Origin: Phyllostachys edulis
Lineage: Eukaryota; Streptophyta; Magnoliopsida; Poales; Poaceae
Length of the DNA: 64,000 bases
Reading direction: 5' to 3'
Assembly: GCA_036346405.1 (NCBI GenBank)
Contig: CM070563.1
Location: 19,573,022 to 19,637,021 of the forward strand
In this document: piece by piece, positions 9,617 to 20,014 of the stretch
Layout of the letters: each line of letters begins with the position of its first letter
Position numbering within the stretch: the first letter of the stretch is position 1
Program-made: the position numbers and the translations under genes
The notes under the pieces: generated by a model
The model's database searches: none
Told to the model about the DNA's origin: nothing
What the model saw: the letters and a program-made list of their open reading frames with translations, nothing else

Positions 9617-12292
9617 ATTAAGCAAAAACTTCTATGAAGGTAGGCCACCAGGGTGGGAGAGACGAGGAAGTGGTGTGCCAGCCTCGTAGACATACTGATA
9701 CCGCAGCGGCGGCGAACTCAGTTGGTTTCCTTACCGGCGGACGGTTGCTAATTTGATTATCGCACCTAGCCTAGACCACTTGCTTGCCAAAACGCTCCTT
9801 CAATTGATTCCTTTCAAACGCTGGCGATCGAGTACCGACATACATGTGGCCATGCCTGCCAGTCCGGACGGAATCAGGACACGCAGAAAACATCCAAGAG
9901 CTTGACAGCCCTCGGCGACCTAACGAGTTTGAAAAACACGAGAGACACGGCGCGCCTCTCATCAGGATAGGCAGTGATGGAGCCAGAAATTTTTAAAATC
10001 TAGATAAATCATAAGTTAAGTATTTAATTATGATCTATTGAGAATCGTAAACATCGAATATTCGGATACACAATTACTAGCCGACCTAGCTGAACAAGGA
10101 GAAATTGGGAGAACAACAAAGATTTCTCAAGACGGTCACGGCCTCGTGACTCGACATCGATGGCGATACTGCCACTGGCTGGAGAGCCAGAGCCAATGTA
10201 CCCGGAATTGTCGTCGTAAAACCACCTGGAAAATGAGACGTGCAAGTTCGATCCCAGAGATCGAACCCGGACGAGCTGCCTGCTCGACGGCAGAGCGAGC
10301 CGACTGAGTGTACTCCTCAAATAAGTTGAAAGCTAGGCAGCGGAGGAATGAATTGATGTTTATAAAGGTGAAAACCAATTGATTGGAAGCTATATGAGGT
10401 TCACTGAAAGGCCTAATTTTTCAACATGCTGCCATATGATATGGGCTTCATTCTTCTTGCCCACCCGCCCCTTATCCGCCCTCCCAGTCTCCCCTATCCA
10501 CAATCCCCGTCAATCCCAAATTGTCGTCGTTTCTCCAAGCCCTAGCCTCTCACCGCCGCTCCGCCCTTTGCCTCCCACCGCCGCCGCCCACCGCTGCCTC
10601 CCACCACCGCTCTCCCTTGCTTCCCATCGCTGCCTCCCACCGTCTCCCCCACTTGCCTCCTGTCGCCTCCCATCGCTGCCTTGCCGCCACGACCTCCCAC
10701 TGCTTGCCTCCCATCGCCAACCACCACTGCCCCTACCATTGGCCTCCCACAACCGGCCCCGCCACCTCTCACTGCCTCTGTCCTAGATTCAGACCTTGCC
10801 TCCGCCTTATGGCGCCTCCTCCTTCTGCCTCCCACTGCCGCCCCTGCCGCTAGCCTCCCACTGCTTGCCTCCCATCGCCAACCGCCATCGCTTTACCATC
10901 GGCCTCCCACAACCCCCCCGCCACTGTCCTTCGATCCGCCTAGATCCAGACCTTGCCTCGCCTCATGGCGCCTCCTCCTTCCTCTTGGTTTCCTCAGGGC
11001 TCTCGACCCCCTCTCTCTCTCTCGTCTTGTGTTCTCTTGGCGAAAATCTCCCGGCGCCGCCTCCTTCCGGCTCGGCTCGGCACCTCCGGTGTTGGCCCGC
11101 CGCTCTGCTCCCCCGTGCACCCTCGGTTAGCCCGGCATCGACTCCTCCCCCGACGCCGCTCGCCTCAGCTAACGCGACCCTGTGCTTGGCCCAGCGTCCG
11201 TACGCACGGCGGCTCACCCAAACATCTGTGATATGCGTGAAGCGAAGTCTGGACAAGTGCATTGACTGAAGGGACGCGGGCTCTGCCCCTGAGGACAGGG
11301 GTGCAAGCAGGGGCGAACTGGCCGAGATGGCACACGCTTCGATCCTTAATTATCATCGCAAGACCTACGTGCCAGGAAGGAAGCAGTGTTCAACGCCCGG
11401 TTCGTTCGAGACCGATCAACTGATTAGCTCGCTACAGCGTGAGATCGCTGCGACGCACGAACAGCTCACCGGCTCCCGTCCGGCACGCGCAACGTCGACA
11501 GGTGGGACGCGAGGGATGCCGCGTACGGCCGGTCAAGCGCGCAAGGGCAGGGTTAGGTGACGAAATGATTCGCGCCAACGAGTCCGTTGACGACGAGTCA
11601 GCGCAGTGATGATGCATCATCGGCCATGGTTTTTAAATTTTTGGATGAGGCCGCGGCGGGGTTTGCTACGGCGACGTGTTAGCGTATTATCGTGGTACGC
11701 CTTGATGACGTTGAATGCGCCAATGATGATCCCACGGTGGTTATAGCTTATATAATATCGGTCCTGTCGAAGTGATTTGGATGGCAGATGTGGGGCTAGC
11801 TGCTTGTATCCTCGCCCACCATGGAGCTAATCATCCGATTGCGATTCAAACAAGATAGATTCTTGCTGTATAGAAACAAAGTTTTTGTTCCAAAAAACCC
11901 AGTAGATCTTTTAAGCCTACAATTATTGGACACAAATGGTTGAGATTGAAACCCACCAGGTATATCGTTTTCTAAGGCACCGTTTGAGCACAAGAATTTC
12001 ACGAGAACTTCGAAAAATACAGTTTAATTTCTATGTGAATTGAGAAAACAAAATTTCGCGTCCCCGGCAAAGCTAATCTTTGGCGTGACCAATAGACAAC
12101 GCAGAAGTGCCCCTGCCAAAATGCGAATCCCTCGTTCAAACGAGCCATTTGTACTGTGCATCGATTACTGTTTAACACTGAGCGGTTTCACTGTACACTT
12201 ATATGAATTGTTCCCTGCCATTTGTATTGTGCATCTGTATCGTAGGTAGTTGCTACCCAGAGGATCCGTTTCCTGGCATAGGCCGTTCCGCT
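9617..12292. other. Gene-poor stretch with a pyrimidine-rich tract
   Basis: No conserved protein was recognised. From about 10440 to 11230 the + strand is strongly C/T-rich (many CTCCCACCGCC-like words). It opens several long but low-complexity ORFs on both strands, which I do not accept as genes. It could be a leader of an unidentified transposon or gene remnant. The rest (11230-12290) is ordinary mixed sequence. Confidence 0.35.
10693..10924. repeat. Imperfect 72-bp direct repeat in the C-rich tract
   Basis: CCTCCCACTGCTTGCCTCCC followed by ATCGCCAACC... is found at 10693-10764 and again at 10854-10924 with several substitutions. The copies are 161 bp apart. The repeat explains the similar low-complexity ORFs read through this part. 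Confidence 0.75.
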
Positions 12293-12301
12293 ATTAACTA
12301 T

Positions 12302-13153
12302 AGAGAAATTAGCTCAGTGGCATCGTGTTAAGATTTAATCGGAGAAACGACACTCTGTTCGTGACGTACTGAAAAATAACATCGCGAATACAAAACATTA
12401 TGCCGAATGACATCGCCGTCATTTACTTCCATTTGTAGAATTTTTGAAATGTAGAAACTGAGCTCAAAAAATTATATTTTTTTTGTGGAGCCTCCCGACA
12501 CAATTCAATTACTTGCGTATTTTAAAAAAAAAAATTATACATTCTGATTTTGTCTCTAAAATTTATTTAAGTATACTATTTATAGGAATTTTATAATATA
12601 GAAAATAAGGTCCAAATATTATGAAAAAATTTTCACACTCTTACACAATGGACTTGATTGTGTAATTTTTCTAGAATTTTTACAAAATTAATTAATACAA
12701 TTTCATAATGTTTTGGACCTCATTTTCTATATTAGACTCCTTACAGTGGACATTATGAAATTGTATTAATTAATTTTGTAAAATTCTGGGAAAAAAAATA
12801 CACAATCAAGTCTATTGTGTAAGGAGCGTGAAAAAAATTCATGTTTTGACCTTATTTTTTACATTATAAAATTTCTACAAACAGTATATTTAAATAAATT
12901 TTATAGACAAAATAAGAATGTATAAAATTTTAAACAAAATCTGTGAACAATTGAATCGCTATGAGAGACTCCATAAAAATTTGATAATTTTTGAACCGCT
13001 TATATTTTAAAATAATTCTGCAAACAAAAGTAACTGATTACGATGTCACTTGGTATAATTTTTTGTGTTTACGATGTTATCTTTTAATGTATCATAAATG
13101 AAATATCGTTCCTCTGATTACGTCAACGTGATGTGAAAGAGCTAATTTTCCCT
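12302..13153. mobile_element. 852-bp foldback element (two ~420-bp inverted arms)
   Basis: The segment is almost entirely one large imperfect inverted repeat centred near 12735. The left arm starts AGAGAAATTAGCTC; the right arm, reversed, starts AGGGAAAATTAGCTC. Matching inner words include ATAACATCG, GAGCCTCCC/GAGTCTC and ATTAATTAATTTTGTAAAA. The flanks TTAACTAT (12294-12301) and TTAGCTGT (13154-13161) differ only by two A/G transitions and may be a decayed 8-bp target duplication. No transposase is present. Best described as a foldback or Mutator-type MITE. Confidence 0.75.
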
Positions 13154-13507
13154 TTAGCTGTCCGCTTCAGGAGTTTCTGAACACAAGTTGGGTTCGTATA
13201 CTCGCAGCCGCAAACCAGCACATAGAAAACGCTATCGACTTAAGAAATCGCTACAAAGACTAGAATATTCCGGGGTAAGATCATCTGCTCTCTTCGTGTC
13301 CACGTCAGATCGAAGAAACTTACAGTCGATAACCTGACATCCCTGTCACTGAGCTCTGCAGAAAAGACTTAACGTTGCTGTTGCATTGTTTGAGACCGAA
13401 GATTTTTTTTCTTACCTCGCGAGAACAGGAAAAAACGATCAGCGTTAAACAAAGGTTAAAGATAAGCTTAATTACCCCTTAACCCAAGATAACACACTGT
13501 CCATGCA

Positions 13508-13514
13508 TATAAAA
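13508..13514 (+). promoter_or_regulatory. Candidate TATA box for the 13597 ORF
   Basis: TATAAAA in the context GCATATAAAAATCGCC lies 89 bases before the ATG at 13597, with an A/C-rich leader between them that looks like a plant 5' UTR. Confidence 0.35.
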
Positions 13515-13596
13515 ATCGCCTTGACACACCGTAAAAAAGTCAAAAAGCAAACAAAACATCATCTCACGCTAATCACCACACCATCAAGAGAAAAAC

Positions 13597-13698
13597 ATGC
13601 CTCCTGAAGACGAGAAAGGCAGGCCGCCGATCAACGTCGCTGACCTCACAGGCGACAGCAACGCATCACCAATTCAACTGTTAATCAAACACCATTAG
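13597..13698 (+). CDS. Possible 33-residue ORF or truncated first exon
   Basis: A good TATA box at 13508 and an A-rich leader precede an ATG with context AAAAACATGCC. The frame reads MPPEDEKGRPPINVADLTGD and continues to a TAG at 13696-13698. The protein is polar with no signal or membrane segment and I do not recognise it. It may be the first exon of a gene whose rest has been lost, since nothing similar follows before the HIPP gene on the opposite strand. Composition up to about 13670 is coding-like (GC-rich third positions) and then turns AT-rich. Not established as a gene. Confidence 0.25.
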   Translation: MPPEDEKGRPPINVADLTGDSNASPIQLLIKHH

Positions 13699-13985
13699 CA
13701 ATATGGTAATAGTGAATTAGTGATTAATAATAATAGGGCAAAATTTATCGGATGGGTCGTTCGTGGATGGATGGATTACATTGCACTGCATTATGGCGTC
13801 ACTGTTGTCATTTACATGTCTACTAATCTCTCGGGGTACTAAACTAACTAGCTAATGATGAACTAAACTGCTAAAACCAAGACGTAGTTTTCTGATTTGA
13901 TACAGCGGGCGGGGGAACGGCTAGTGGCCGACCGGTGCGCGGCGCGGCATGGCGCGCGACGCGAGCGGCGAGCGAGCGAGCGAGC
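13699..13985. other. 3' flank of the HIPP gene
   Basis: This AT-rich stretch would hold the 3' UTR of the minus-strand HIPP gene and the tail of the small + strand ORF. No clear polyadenylation signal stands out and no other gene is seen. Confidence 0.4.
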
Positions 13986-15318
13986 TCACATGACGGAGCA
14001 GGCGTTGGGGTTCTCGTCGCTGAATATCTGGGGCGCGTGGGCGGGGTACGGGTAGGGTGGCGGGTAGTGTGCGCCGGCGTTGGGGTAGAAGGCGGGGTTG
14101 GGCGGCGGCGCCCCGCCGTAGTAGCCGCCGGGGGGCGGAGCGTAGGGCGTGTACCCGTACGGCGGCGGCATCTGGTACATGCCCGCGTCGGCCAGGGGCA
14201 TCGGCGCCACGGACGCGGACTTGTCCTTCTTCTCCTCGCCGCCGTCCTTCTTGTCCCCGCCGTCGTCGGCACCCTTGTCCTTCTTGCCGTCGTCCTTCTT
14301 GGCGCCGTCCTTCTTGTCACCGCCGCCGCCGCCGTCCTTCTTGCCGGGCGCGATGACCTCCACGGGCCGGCTGAGTTTGTCCTTGAGGAAGCCTGGCAGG
14401 GCGGCGGCGTCCATGGTACCGGTCACCGTCACCAGGTCCTTGGCGGCGTCCACCGCCACATTCTTTACCCCTGGAATCAGAAGAAGAAAGTGTCAATCCT
14501 CGCTACTAAAAGTTCAGAAGTTTTTTTTTACCGATTCCTGATTCCAAGTGGAGAATTCGCCGCAAAAAAAAACTCACCTTTGATCTTGTAGATGCGGCGC
14601 TTGATGCGGTCGATGCAGCCGTCGCAGTGCAGCCGGATCTTGAGCGTCACCGTCTCCTGATGGAATCCACAACAAAAGGGGGAAAAGCAGAGGAATTTTT
14701 AGACCATTTGCAAGTACTATCACTCATGACCGGAGCAGTTGAATTTCTAGTCGGCGAGCCACCAACCTCTTTGGGTTCCTTGGGCTTCTTCTCCTCCTTG
14801 GGCTTGTCGGCGGCGTCCGCCTTTTTGTTGCCGCCGCCACCGCCGCCTTTCCCCTTCTCCGGCTTCTTCTCGTCGCCGTCGGCCTTCTTCTCTTTCTTCT
14901 CCTCCTTGTCCTTCTTGGGCGGCCCGGCGCCGGCGGAGACGATCTGCACGGGCTTCTTGGCCCGGGCCTCGATGCGCTCCTTGAGCTCCGCCGCGTCCGC
15001 CGTGCCGGTCACGACGACCTTGTTCGCCGCCGTGTCCGTCGCCACCGACTCCACCCCTGCGCCCGCGCCACAGCACACCACAAACGGTCAGAACAAACAA
15101 ACAAACAAACCGCGTCGCGGAACCGCAAGGTGGAACTAATCGATTGTACATTTGTACGTACCAGGTGCGTGCTTGATGGCCCGCTTGACCTTGCTGGCGC
15201 AGCCGGCGCAGTGCAAGTCGACCTTGAGGACGATGGGCTCCGCCGCCGCCGCCGGGGCCGCCTCCTTCTTCTTGTCTCCGCCGTCCTTGCTGCCCTTCTC
15301 CTTCTTCTCCTCTCCCAT
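13986..15318 (-). CDS. Heavy metal-associated isoprenylated plant protein (HIPP), two HMA domains
   Basis: Metallochaperone-like protein. HIPPs bind transition metals through CxxC and attach to membranes by C-terminal prenylation. Four exons, minus strand: 15318-15162, 15056-14767, 14656-14578 and 14470-13986, all with GT-AG junctions, give 336 residues. HMA 1 covers about residues 27-97 with C37-A-G-C40. HMA 2 covers about 150-220 with C160-D-G-C163. Between and after them lie Lys/Asp/Glu-rich low-complexity linkers, then a Pro/Tyr/Gly-rich tail. The last residues ACSVM form a CaaX box (C333-S-V-M) for prenylation. The start is the ATG inside CCATGG at 15318, with a TATA-like box about 115 bases upstream. 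Each HMA is split by a phase-1 intron at the same Gly codon, suggesting internal duplication. It looks intact and is the best candidate for the functional member of this cluster. Exact HIPP number not assigned. Confidence 0.93.
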
Positions 15319-15732
15319 GGTGGTGGCTGCTTCTTGGCTTGGCAAACTGAGGTAGTGGTTACTGCGGGCGTGGGCGCGTGGTACGAGGAAGAGGATTTGG
15401 GAGGGAGAAGGCCAGAAGGGAGGAGGTGGAGTTAAATAGGAGGGGAGAGTGTGCTGCGTACCGTGTGGGGTGGGTGGGCGGAGTGAATTGGAAAGTTGGA
15501 GTTGGAGGCTGGGTTCGGATCGGTGCGGAGCGGAGCGGGTCGACCCGGAAAGAATGAAATGCTGCTCTGCTGACTCAGCTTGGGGATGATGACATGGTGG
15601 GGTCAAACTTCAAAGCGTGCCGTTTACTGTTCTTCTCCTTCCTGGTTGGTTCCTCGGGTTTTTTAGTGTGATCATGGATTTGTAAGCATTTTCACGTGCA
15701 CCTTAGCAAAAAAAATATCTTATAAGGAGTAA
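15319..15732 (-). promoter_or_regulatory. HIPP promoter and leader region
   Basis: On the minus strand, CCTATTTAAC at 15431-15440 (TATA-like) lies about 115 bases before the HIPP ATG, followed by a C/T-rich leader typical of grass genes. A GACCCGGAAAG-GC-rich patch (15480-15550) sits upstream. No gene is present here. Confidence 0.5.
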
Positions 15733-16178
15733 GAGCATCTACAACAGTCCGCGTCAACTCTTACTAAAGGGTTGTCACATCAGCATTTAGGTGATGTGGA
15801 GGAGAGAAGATGAAGAGAGAAGATAAGATTGTTTACAGATGAAAAAGCTAGAAATTGTTATCTTAAGATCTGATAAACAACCAAATACTCTATTAGAGAC
15901 TTACTTGTTACCTAAAAAACACGCTTTTGTGGGTTCCATTGTCTTAAAACAAAATACCCACCGATCGTTTATGCTTATTCGACTTTATTATTGATATGAT
16001 AAATGAAATTTAAAACACGTAAATTCACAAAAGTTGTATTTCATTATTGATTATCAAGAATTATGCACGATTGTAACAATTCCAGAAACAATCCATTAGA
16101 AAACTTGTTTCTTTTTATTAGATTAAGTACTCTCTCCTCTTAGTAAATAAGCTAAGAAACACATTATTGTAGGTGCTC
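15733..16178. mobile_element. Tourist-like MITE (PIF/Harbinger), 446 bp
   Basis: Ends are GAGCATCTACAACAGT on the left and, reversed, GAGCACCTACAATAAT on the right. They are flanked by the 3-bp duplication TAA (15730-15732 and 16179-16181), the target size of PIF/Harbinger. The interior is AT-rich without coding sequence. It sits about 410 bases upstream of the HIPP start codon, within reach of its promoter. Confidence 0.88.
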
Positions 16179-16181
16179 TAA

Positions 16182-17647
16182 AGAGCAAGATATTAACTTA
16201 TATTATCTCATCGAGAAATAGTAGTATGCGGTTTAAGTCAGGACCGTTTTTCGATGGTGGAGATGTAGGTTCAAATACTGGTTCCACGATCAATGAACTA
16301 TCAATCTCGGATGGATGGGTCTTTACCGTGGAATTCAAACCAGATAACTGTGTGCGGCGTGCGGTAAACTTCCAATTTTAACTTGCAGTTAGCACATCTA
16401 GTACAATCCCAATACAAACTTGTGTGCGCTCTACTCGACGACCGCTACTGCAGTGCCAAATGGAGTATGCACATAATTGGCCCCCGTTCCCTCTCTAGGA
16501 TGACGGCGACCATGCCTGCGCCAACGAAGCCAACGGGTGATGGTGGCATTGCTGCGACATGAATGCTGCGCGCAGTGTGCAGCTAGCGCGCACGTGGTCA
16601 GCAGGCGGCGCCGGCCGTTTCTTCCCGACTACCGAGGCGATGGTTCCCTTCCCGGAACTGAGGGAGCGAAGGCGAAGGCGAGCCGGAGCCCGTCGGTTTT
16701 TATTTTTCTTCTCGCCAAGGGCCCACGTGGCCGCGGCCCGCAACACGTTCGTCTCAAACGCCCACGTGTGCGAACCGTGGGCCCGGGTGAACGACCCCCG
16801 CAAAAAATCCAAACGTTGGCCCTCTCCAATGCTCTCGAACGAAAGTAGCAACGGGAGACGAGCCTACAACGCAACTAGGACGGGCCGGGCTGGATGGACC
16901 TACCATGTGGGCCCCGGTGGGCCCACGTTAATTGCTCGTGGCCTGGGCGCATCCCGGGTTGGTGGGTGGCCTTCCTGCTCCTTTGACCCGATGCTGGGCT
17001 GGAGCGTGGAGGTGGCTGAATCAATGAAGGGTGGGGTCTGTGCGGTATCATGCTGCGTGCGTGAGTGGAGCGGGCGTGTGGTTAAATGGATCATGGTCCA
17101 GTGGGGGCCACGTAATATTCTTTCTTGCTCGGGCTCTGTCGGGTAGGTTTGGGCCGGGCTTGGGTCTTCGTTTCCGAATCAAAAAAAATAGTTTTCGTTT
17201 ACGTTTCAACTTGGGCTGTAATTTCGAGCGGTACACGAACAACTCGGTACAACAAAAGAGAGGTATACACCAAGGAGAAAGGAGCAGCTACAACAATGGC
17301 ATCGAGCCCTCGACATTAGGACTAGCTACTCTCGATCATTATTATCCATTCTTCTCCGGTGGGCGACCATGGCCGCGGCACTGCGCCGCCGCGCGGTCAG
17401 GCAGCGCGAGCCTTATCTCCTTCACCCGTGAAAATCAAGTAGACACGCTTGTTAGTTTGCAGTTAGTTTCTTGAGAGGTATTCTTTTTTACAGATTAATT
17501 GAGGTGGATCAATTGATGGTGGATGGGCATGAGGATACGCTTACGTGTTAATTACTCAAATATATTATCACCTTCCAACCGCGAGACGCACCGACCATGG
17601 GCGGACCCAACGGGGGCAACCGGTGTGGGAAGCACCTCTATCGCCGG
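16182..17647. other. Intergenic region between HIPP and HMA pseudogene
   Basis: No conserved protein is recognised. The stretch 16480-17150 is GC-rich with several CACGTG/CCACGTGG-type words (for example near 16722, 16763 and 16922), and opens low-complexity ORFs on both strands that I reject. The part 17260-17520 is ordinary sequence and may include the 3' UTR of the minus-strand HMA gene. Confidence 0.4.
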
Positions 17648-18485
17648 TCAGAGCTTAGGTAGCATCGGCCATCCATCGAGCATTAGGGAGAGAGTGATGT
17701 CTAGAGGTAGAAGCATTTTATTCCTGAGTCCGCGCTCGACGATCCGGGTCATGCATCTCCGGCGGTGCAGCCCGGCGATCCTGAGCTCCGCCGTCCACTC
17801 CTCCGTCTGGTTGCCAGTTCCGACCTGCGGTGGCGGCTGTGCAACGACCTCTTGTTTCTCCTGCTGATCTGTATGCCCCTCTGCTCCGTTGTTCTTCTTC
17901 TCCCGCTCCTGCTCCTCCACCGCAGCAGCTCGATTTAACGTCTCCTGTTCGGCCGCTCTATGCTGCGCCTGCGCTTCTACGTCGGGTGCTCTCGTCACCT
18001 TGATCCTCTCCCCGCCGGCGGCAACTTGCCTCCCGAGGTCCCTGACGACCGTGACGGTCCTCCGCGTCCTGACAGCGACGCTCGTTGCCAGCACTGCCTC
18101 GTCGACCGTCCCGGTGACCGCCACAATGCCCGCCTCCAACTCCACCGTGACCTTCTCCGCCCCTGCGCGCGCGCACGAGCGAATGAGCATATAGAATGAG
18201 CAAATAAAAACAGAATTATCGAGTGCACGTACGTGCTGAGAATGCGATCGATGTGCGTGCCCCGTGCTCGATCACCCACCTGGGATCTCCATTGTGAGTT
18301 GTGACGTCCTTCACCTTCTTGGCGCAGGACATGCAGTGCAGGTCCATCTCCAAAACGATGGGCGGTGGATATGTCTCGTCTTCGTCGATGGGGACGGCGG
18401 CCACGGCATCGTCCTTCTTCTTCACGGCGGCGACAATGGCCGTGGCCACGGCCGTGGTCGACCTCCCGCACTTACGCATAAGCAT
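17648..18485 (-). pseudogene. Single-HMA-domain gene, frameshifted by a 7-bp duplication
   Basis: Two exons on the minus strand: 18485-18280 and 18162-17648 (GT-AG; donor GTGGGT, acceptor GCAG). Exon 1 reads from MLMRKCGRS to PPPIVLEMDLHCMSCAKKVKD, with the metal-binding C51-M-S-C54. Exon 2 supplies the rest of the HMA fold (AEKVTVELEAGIVAVTGTV) and a Gln/Glu-rich tail without CaaX. The intron is at the same place as in the HIPP gene, but the exon 1 frame does not match exon 2. A 7-bp tandem copy (TTGTGAG-TTGTGAC on the + strand, 18292-18305) lies just before the junction. Ignoring one copy would keep the family's spacing and phase, so this is inferred to be the lesion. A short alternative product ending in the intron is possible. 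It has a TATA box and follows HIPP in tandem. Confidence 0.75.
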
Positions 18486-18618
18486 ATCTAGCCCTGTGAC
18501 CTGACCGACCTCTGTCCTCTATCTATGTCTGCCTGTGCGGATCGCTTTCATTTGTCGTACGAACGTGTGTTTGCTCTGGTTTGCTTGGGTTTCGGCGCCT
18601 TGGCAGAAACGCATGGCC

Positions 18619-18735
18619 GGAGAGATGCACGCACGCAAGCACGGATTATATAGCAAAAATGTACGTGGTGGCTTTCGTGCCCCGGATCCGTGTTGGATAC
18701 CGGCATGGAGAGATGCACGCACGCAAGCACGGATT
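18619..18735. repeat. Two perfect 29-bp direct repeats upstream of the HMA pseudogene
   Basis: The 29-mer starting GGAGAGATGCACGCACGCAA occurs at 18619-18647 and 18707-18735, 88 bp apart, each preceded by GCATGG. The first copy runs directly into the TATA box of the minus-strand gene. The repeats may be duplicated promoter elements or a local duplication. Confidence 0.85.
18646..18653 (-). promoter_or_regulatory. TATA box of the frameshifted HMA gene
   Basis: Minus-strand CTATATAA lies about 160 bases upstream of the ATG at 18485. It is the only strong TATA match in this interval. Confidence 0.5.
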
Positions 18736-18957
18736 TTTTCTTTTCCATTTTTGCACCAGTCCTAATTTGATCCGCCGAAAGGAGATTTCTTTCTAGTTCC
18801 ACCATCTTTAGTTTCTTTTTTTTTTCTTCCCAAATGTACACATACCATAGATACTTTGAGTCAGTCAAGAGAGTAAAGATGTCAATTGCGTTCTCGTTCC
18901 TGATTAATTTTACAATGCGCTAGCAAGCTTTCTTTGTGTGAAAATTGTCCAGGTGGT

Positions 18958-19356
18958 CTAACAATCGAAGTCGAAATCGCAGTGGCCGCACGACGTGTCG
19001 AGCACGGCCGGCAGATTCATCATCCTCATCTGCTCCAGCAGCGCCGAGGCGCACTCGCCCGCGCCGCGGAGGAACCCGTCCACGAGGTCGGCGACCGTCG
19101 CGCCCGCGCAGCTATCGTCGTCGTCGTCACAGCGCAGCTCCACCAACACCATCGGCGCATCGCCTCCCGCTGATCGCCCTCTTCTCTTCTTGCTCTTCCT
19201 CCCCTCGGCGCGCTCGGCCAAGAGCGCCGCTACCGTGCCGGAGGCGTCCTTTATGGCGTTCTTGACCTTCCTGGCACGGCGCCTGCAGCGCGAGTCCATC
19301 TCCCTGGCGGCGGCCGGTGGCGTGGCCGTCGTGTCGGCCGCGGCGCTGGACATCAT
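18958..19356 (-). CDS. HMA-derived single-exon gene lacking the CxxC site
   Basis: The 132-residue frame starts at tandem Met codons (MMSSAAADTTAT). I choose 19356 because the TATA-like box lies at 19456-19462, which places the upstream in-frame ATG at 19443 close to or before the transcription start. Residues around REMDSRCRRRARKVKNAIKDASG align with the first half of an HMA domain (compare KVDLHCAGCASKVKRAIKHAPG in the HIPP neighbour), but the CxxC has become C-R-R-R, so classical metal binding is lost. The rest is unrelated to HMA: a basic stretch (RKSKKRRGR), a run DDDDDSC, and a Cys-rich end TSCGHCDFDFDC. No intron is needed. It may be a decayed copy or a newly shaped small protein; expression unknown. 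Confidence 0.5.
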   Translation of the reverse strand: MMSSAAADTTATPPAAAREMDSRCRRRARKVKNAIKDASGTVAALLAERAEGRKSKKRRGRSAGGDAPMVLVELRCDDDDDSCAGATVADLVDGFLRGAGECASALLEQMRMMNLPAVLDTSCGHCDFDFDC

Positions 19357-19455
19357 GTGCGCGTGCCGGTTGTTCTGCTTCGCGCGAGTTAATTTGGCTG
19401 ATTTGGTTTGGGTTCGGAGGAAAAGCGATGTACACATGGTCACGTACAGGACAGG

Positions 19456-19462
19456 TTAAATA
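19456..19462 (-). promoter_or_regulatory. TATA-like box of the CxxC-less HMA gene
   Basis: Minus-strand TATTTAA in CCTATTTAACC, about 100 bases before the chosen ATG at 19356. The HIPP promoter carries the same CCTATTTAAC word, consistent with a shared ancestral promoter. Confidence 0.45.
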
Positions 19463-20014
19463 GGCCGGGAGGAAACCGGAACCGTTTCGAGTACCACAAT
19501 ATGCCGTTGCGCGGTTCTACATATTCCGTGAGAACGATGCAAATTTCCCTAGCTAATATATTACTTACTATATATGTCAAGTCCAAAATCTATACATACC
19601 ATACATAGGAAATAAGGTACGGACTTGCTTCAGCACTTCTCTTTTTTTTCAAGGTAACGAATCTTAAAGGAAAATGATTAATGTTACGTAGGGGAAATCT
19701 GTATCGACATTGATTTGATTTATTTTTAGGTTAATGCCCGTTTGCCCCACCTAATATTAATTAGGTTGCATTAAGATTACATGCTATTTCGCAAAAGACA
19801 CGTAAAAAAGCAAGGAAGTTTTGATTCGGATGTGGACGCGAACTCGTGCAAGCATGTAGCTGACATTTTTTTTAATACCGGCAGCTTCACATGCAGGGGC
19901 TGAGACAGCGGGGGCGGTGGGAGCCATGTCCCATTGGACCCACCTGATCTTGTGTGGAATAAAACTCTAGAGGCATATGTACAGTCCATCTAATAAATTA
20001 AATTCAAAATCTTA
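19463..20014. other. Unassigned intergenic stretch
   Basis: AT-rich sequence upstream of the CxxC-less HMA gene. No gene or structured repeat is recognised. Confidence 0.4.

Noticed and set aside
10240..10300. tRNA-like T-loop word (AAGTTCGATCCC) followed by GATCGAACCC
   Set aside because: No acceptor stem, D-arm or anticodon arm can be paired around it.
10379..11269. Several Pro/Ser/Leu-rich or Gly/Arg-rich ORFs in the pyrimidine-rich tract
   Set aside because: Low-complexity translation in every frame, with internal DNA repeats explaining the similarity between them.
13871..14591. Long ORFs on both strands overlapping HIPP exon 4
   Set aside because: They are alternative frames of the same GC-rich exon; only the minus-strand frame with HMA and CaaX matches a protein family and correct splice sites.
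16559..17146. 195-codon + strand ORF between the HIPP and HMA genes
   Set aside because: Arg-rich with no recognised domain, in a GC-rich promoter-like region; overlapping ORFs on the other strand are equally long.
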